Shown here: one piece after another, positions 60,642 to 64,000 of the stretch
Position numbering within the stretch: the stretch's first letter is position 1
How the letters are laid out: each line of letters starts with the position of its first letter
Assembly: GCA_965202745.1 (NCBI GenBank)
Contig: CBDBCB010000013.1
Coordinates: 124,001-188,000 of the forward strand
Reading direction: 5' to 3'
DNA length: 64,000 nt
Source: JACKII01 sp965202745
GTDB taxonomy: Bacteria; Pseudomonadota; Alphaproteobacteria; Bin95
Notes under the pieces: model-generated
Told to the model about the DNA's origin: nothing
Database searches by the model: none
Seen by the model: only the letters and a program-made list of their open reading frames with translations
Program-made: the position numbers and the translations under genes

Positions 60642-60767
60642 CGCGGCACTGTCCTTGTGGGTACTTGTGGCGGGTCGGAAGCAGTGTTCCGGATCAGCGG
60701 GTCAAGAAGCACAAAGGCCGGTATTCAGGCAAGCCTTCGCGGTAAAAAGCGTGTAGGAAACCGTGCT

Positions 60768-61481
60768 ATGTCCGACGTTACCGCCTTGCCGTGCAGCTTT
60801 CCCCGCCTGCGCATAGCCATTTACTATTCCTGTATGTTCGGGATGGTGGGGATATTTCAGCCCTTCTTTCCGCTGTGGCTGGCCGAGCATGGGCTGAGGC
60901 GGCAGAGATCGGGCTGCTGCTGTCGCTGATTTCAGTGACGCGCGCGGTCGGCAACCCAATCTTCGCCCGGTTTGCCGACACGCGCGAGGATCGCAAGCAA
61001 CTGGTCTGGCTGCTGTACCTGGGCGGGATCGTCACTGCCTGCTTCATGGTGCCAGCCTATGGCTTCTGGGTGCCTGCGGGCCCGAGCCAAGCCCATATTG
61101 GCCCGCATCGGCATTCCGGGCATGCTGATCCTGGGGGCGGCTGCAGGCGTCATCCGCTGGACCGGCACCGGGGCAGGGACCGAGCTATGGCTGCTGGTGC
61201 CGATGCAGGTCCTGCACGGCATTACCTTCGGCGCGACCCATTTGGGCGGGATGACTCTGATCCAGCGCCACATTGCGCCGGGCATGTCGGCCAGTGCGCA
61301 GGCGCTCTATTCCTCGCTGGGTATGGGCGCGGCGATGGGGCTGACCATGGCCATGTCCGGCTGGCTCTATGAGGCCATGGGCGGGCAGGCGTTCTGGGTC
61401 ATGGCCTGTCTGTCCTTCTCCAGTCTGTGTTTGGCACTCGTGGTGCGGGAGAAGTGGCGGAACGAACTGCAAATCGGGTGA
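60768..61481 (+). pseudogene. MFS transporter (MFS_1-like), frameshifts and internal deletion
   Basis: The ATG at 60768 opens MSDVTALPCSFPRLRIAIYY and FQPFFPLWLAEHGL. Then the frame shifts: EAAEIGLLLSLISVTRAVGN and DTREDRKQLVWLLYLGGIVT are in a second frame to about 61,075. From there a third segment reads RARAKPILARIGIPGMLILG to the end at 61481. Only about 235 residues remain of a family near 390-400, so the middle of the transporter is deleted as well. Non-functional. Confidence 0.82.
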
Positions 61482-61494
61482 AGGTATCGATGCC

Positions 61495-62475
61495 TTACCG
61501 AAACGCAGCTTGCTGCCGCCGCCGGTGCAGGAGCTGGTTCTTGATGTGCGCCAGGCTCACCGGGGCTTCGGCAGCCCGCAATTGACGTGTCAGGCCTTCG
61601 CCGCCGCCGACGGCATGGCGGGGCAATTGCATGCGTAGACTGGCATCCAGCGGCAGGCGGGACTTGCCGGGTGAGGCGCTGAGGCCGGTTCGTAAGCCCA
61701 AACTTTTGCAAAAGCTGATGATGCCCTCATCGTAATTTCCGTTGGGATAGGCGACGACATGCGGAGCCTCCCCAGTCCACTCGGTCATCAGGGCCTGGCA
61801 TTCTGCTATCTGGCGCTCCGCCTTTTCCGCGGGGATGCGGGTCAGCAGGTCATGGTCCATGGAGTGGTTACCGATGGTCGCTAGTGGTTCCGCCGCCAGC
61901 GAACGCGCCTCCGCCGGGGTCATAGGGCGGTCGGTTTCGCCGGCGGGCCGCAGTACGTCCTTGCCGAACATGGCCCGCAACGTGTTTTTGATGGCATAGG
62001 TGGGCATGGCCTTCAGCCGCTGCCGTTCGGCAACCGCGCCCGCCCGGCCGATGCCCCGGCGGGTCAGTTCGCGGTGCAGCACATCCCACCAAAACGCCTC
62101 GCCACTCGCGACGTTGCCGCCGGTGATGAAAAAGGCTGCCGGAACGCCGTATTGCCGGAGCAGCGGCAGGGCGCGCAGATTGTTGGCATAGCCGTCGTCA
62201 AAGGTCAGCATGACCCGTTTCGGGGCGTTGCGCAGGCCGAGCGATAGCTTGTCAGGGCTGACGAAACTGTAGCGGGAGCGCTGAAAATGCTCGATCACCC
62301 GGCGCAGGTCGGTTTCGGTGAACGGCTGGTAGGGGTCGATGTCATCGGCCAGCGCTTCCGCCTTGTTCCAGTAGAGGCCATGGAACATCAGCACGAGCAA
62401 CGACGGCTGGCTGCCGGTCAGCCATGTTGCGGCGTCCATGAATAGGTCGTCAGCGGCGCGGAATGCCCGCCGCAT
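61495..62475 (-). CDS. polysaccharide deacetylase (NodB-type)
   Basis: A carbohydrate esterase 4 family protein that removes acetyl groups from GlcNAc-type polymers. The 326-residue frame from the ATG at 62475 has VLMFHGLYW, RVMLTFDDGYANNLRALPLL (Asp-Asp metal/catalytic pair), IGNHSMDHDLL (His-x3-His) and HVVAYPNGNYDEGI. A TTG at 62514 would add 13 residues. No signal peptide is evident. It is probably involved in envelope or capsule polysaccharide. Confidence 0.85.
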   Translation of the reverse strand: MRRAFRAADDLFMDAATWLTGSQPSLLVLMFHGLYWNKAEALADDIDPYQPFTETDLRRVIEHFQRSRYSFVSPDKLSLGLRNAPKRVMLTFDDGYANNLRALPLLRQYGVPAAFFITGGNVASGEAFWWDVLHRELTRRGIGRAGAVAERQRLKAMPTYAIKNTLRAMFGKDVLRPAGETDRPMTPAEARSLAAEPLATIGNHSMDHDLLTRIPAEKAERQIAECQALMTEWTGEAPHVVAYPNGNYDEGIISFCKSLGLRTGLSASPGKSRLPLDASLRMQLPRHAVGGGEGLTRQLRAAEAPVSLAHIKNQLLHRRRQQAAFR

Positions 62476-62631
62476 CCAGACAGCATTGTTGCCGGCGTGG
62501 CGAACACGCGGCAAAGGCGCGTCTTGGTACCGGGCAAAGGGGGGGGCTTCGGAAATGACTGTCGGTCCCTGAAACGTTTACTGCCGGAGAGCCTACCCGC
62601 CTTTTGCAATGATACCGTTAACAGGGGCTGT

Positions 62632-63096
62632 TCATGCGGGATCGCGCAACCGGAGCAGGAACTTCATGTCACCTTCCAGGCAAAGCTCGTCGCGTTGGTT
62701 GTAGACGCGGTTGGCCAGCATCATCACGCCGGTCGTGCGCTGCCGGGTCAGGGTGGTTATTTCCACCTCCGGGTAGAGCGTGTCGCCCGCGAACACCGGC
62801 TTTAGAAAGCGCGAGGACTGCTCCAGGAAGCTAACGAGCGCGTCCTCCATCTGCTGGGCTAGGCCCGTCGCACCGGGGCATGTCTGGATCAGGGTTTGGA
62901 AACCGTGCGCCATCATGTTAGGGTAGCCCTTCTGGCGGCAGTACTCCACATCGTAGTGGATAGGGGCATTGTCGCCGCTGGCCAGCTGAAAGGCATAGAA
63001 CAGCGATTCCGTATGCGTGCGGGACGAGGCATAGAATTTCTCCCCCACTTTGAAGTCTTCGAAGCCGCGTTGTGGCGTGCGGTTGGCGATGGGCAT
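62632..63096 (-). CDS. MaoC-family hydratase/dehydratase
   Basis: A hot-dog-fold enoyl-CoA hydratase-like protein of about 154 residues. It has FEDFKVGEKFYASSRTHTES, then ASGDNAPIHYDVEYCRQKGY (catalytic Asp and His of the MaoC motif) and MMAHGFQTLIQTCPGATGL. I prefer the ATG at 63096 because the AAGGA upstream is correctly spaced; the ATG at 63102 is too close. It is divergent from the next MaoC pair. Confidence 0.85.
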   Translation of the reverse strand: MPIANRTPQRGFEDFKVGEKFYASSRTHTESLFYAFQLASGDNAPIHYDVEYCRQKGYPNMMAHGFQTLIQTCPGATGLAQQMEDALVSFLEQSSRFLKPVFAGDTLYPEVEITTLTRQRTTGVMMLANRVYNQRDELCLEGDMKFLLRLRDPA

Positions 63097-63206
63097 GGGC
63101 ATTCCTTTTCTTAAGAGCGTTAATCAACTGGAGCCCGCCACTGGTCGGCGATATAGTCAAGGCTCGTCAATGCACGAGTTAATCCCTAGCACGAGGAGGA
63201 CGCCCC

Positions 63207-63692
63207 ATGGCCGATGAGGTCAAATTTCCGGTCGAAGTAACGCACATTATGATGTTTGCGCGCTCTGTCGCCGACGATAATCCCATCTACTATGATGAGG
63301 AATACGCCAAGAAATCCGAACTGGGCCACATCCTGGCACCACCGACTTTCCCCCGTGCCGTTGCCCAGTTCGACCCGGATTACTTCCTGCGCCCGAAGGT
63401 TGGCCAGAAGTGGTTTGGCTCTGGCAAGAATGCCACGGGCCTGACCGAGCCGGCCAAGTCTTCCGGTGGTCTGCATGCCGAGCAGCACTTCGAATATCAC
63501 CGCCAGCCGAAGCCGGGCGATGTCTACACCGTCACCACCAAGCCGGGCAAAACCTGGGAAAAGGTGAGCGCACGGGCGGGCAAGCTGATGTTCACCGAGA
63601 CCATCCAGGAATACCGTGACCAGAACGGCGAGCTGGTCGTCACGTCCCGCGGCGTCGGTGTGAAGACCGAACGTCCGGTCGAGCAGAAATAA
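63207..63692 (+). CDS. MaoC-like dehydratase N-terminal-type subunit (FAS1-like)
   Basis: The 161-residue protein matches the MaoC dehydratase N-terminal domain family: VTHIMMFARSVADDNPIYYD, HILAPPTFPRAVAQFDPDYF and HAEQHFEYHRQPKPGDVYTV. Such proteins lack the catalytic dyad and pair with a catalytic MaoC subunit, which is what follows 14 bases later. The ATG has GAGGAGG upstream. Likely role: (3R)-hydroxyacyl thioester dehydration. Confidence 0.85.
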   Translation: MADEVKFPVEVTHIMMFARSVADDNPIYYDEEYAKKSELGHILAPPTFPRAVAQFDPDYFLRPKVGQKWFGSGKNATGLTEPAKSSGGLHAEQHFEYHRQPKPGDVYTVTTKPGKTWEKVSARAGKLMFTETIQEYRDQNGELVVTSRGVGVKTERPVEQK

Positions 63693-63706
63693 GGGAGAAC
63701 GAACCA

Positions 63707-64000
63707 ATGGCACTCTCAGCAAGCAAGATCAAAGTCGGCGATACCCACGAGGAAGTGGTGATCGAAGACCTGAGCCGCACCCAGTTGGTGATGTATGCCG
63801 GCACCTCCGGCGACTACAACCCGCTGCACTCCGACGACATGTACACCAAGGAAATCGCAGGCTACCCGGGCGTGTTCGCCCACGGCATGCTCTCCATGGG
63901 TCTGACGGGCAAGATGCTGACCAACTATGTCGGCGATGGCCGCCTGAAAAAGTACGGCGTCCGCTTCACCAACCAGGTCTGGCCGGGCGACTCGCTGACG
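63707..64000 (+). CDS. MaoC-family catalytic hydratase subunit, 3' end outside window
   Basis: The frame starts MALSASKIKVGDTHEEVVIE behind GGGAGAACG and contains the catalytic motif YAGTSGDYNPLHSDD and FAHGMLSMGLTGKMLTNYVG. It runs open to the right edge. With the preceding gene it looks like a two-subunit dehydratase. Confidence 0.87.
   Translation, partial: MALSASKIKVGDTHEEVVIEDLSRTQLVMYAGTSGDYNPLHSDDMYTKEIAGYPGVFAHGMLSMGLTGKMLTNYVGDGRLKKYGVRFTNQVWPGDSLT

Noticed and set aside
1..64000. All frameshifts being sequencing error
   Set aside because: Some homopolymer indels could be, but the hundred-base deletions, in-frame nonsense substitutions and IS-bounded truncations cannot, and essential genes are free of indels. 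Individual single-base cases still need read support.
1..64000. CRISPR array
   Set aside because: No regularly spaced short direct repeats were seen anywhere in the window, and no cas-like genes.

Overview
The window looks like a high-GC alphaproteobacterial chromosome in an active phase of gene decay. The host genes point that way: purC-purS-purQ-purL followed by bolA and a CGFS glutaredoxin, a DUF1476 (F1-ATPase zeta inhibitor) gene, a def-fmt-truA cluster, propionyl-CoA ligase and malonyl-CoA decarboxylase. A Rhodospirillales-like, possibly host-associated, relative is a guess; no rRNA is present to test it.

Bases 1-25,635 are a decayed transposable prophage, cut by the left edge of the window. 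It combines a Mu-type transposition and early module (MuA-like transposase, MuB-like ATPase, Gam, HU, GemA, a zinc-ribbon protein and a Mu F-type head protein) with a P2-type virion module (gpP-like terminase and gpQ-like portal leftward; gpN-like capsid, V, PAAR, W, J, I, fibre, FI, FII, E, E', T, U, X and D rightward). A lysis set (holin, GH19 endolysin) sits in the leftward block. The phage cannot be functional. The portal appears internally deleted, the sheath and tape-measure genes are frameshifted, U and X are fused by a deletion, and D is split by an IS3 element with about 120 codons missing.

Bases 25,680-32,660 are a junkyard of insertion sequences and broken host genes: an IS256 3' fragment abutting a truncated IS5, a collapsed dpp-type peptide ABC transporter (B, C and A all damaged), one intact conserved protein of unknown function, an IS481 copy with a frameshifted transposase, and remnants of at least two further genes. 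Bases 32,700-47,650 are mostly ordinary metabolism (haloacid dehalogenase-like protein, a PcaB-type lyase, threonine aldolase, tRNA-Val(CAC), purine synthesis, BolA/Grx). Scattered among them are pseudogenes: a sulfotransferase and an MFS pump with in-frame TAG codons, a DUF3108 protein, a PIN-domain remnant and a SulP transporter.

The standout is 47,648-53,337: two nested IS1595-type transposons, each carrying restriction-modification-type genes. The outer one (28-bp inverted repeats with two mismatches) has a broken transposase followed by an overlapping DNA methyltransferase fused to a PD-(D/E)XK nuclease domain. The inner one (28-33 bp perfect inverted repeats) has an intact transposase, an overlapping D12-class adenine methyltransferase, a SacI-like endonuclease and a 61-residue protein. 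It landed inside the nuclease domain of the outer system, between the catalytic Asp and the E-x-K motif. The outer element in turn ends the SulP gene prematurely and lies 10 bp from the start of def.

Bases 53,340-64,000 are host genes: def-fmt-truA, malonyl-CoA decarboxylase, prpE, a two-subunit ThDP decarboxylase, a broken MFS gene, a polysaccharide deacetylase and three MaoC-type hydratases, the last running off the right edge.
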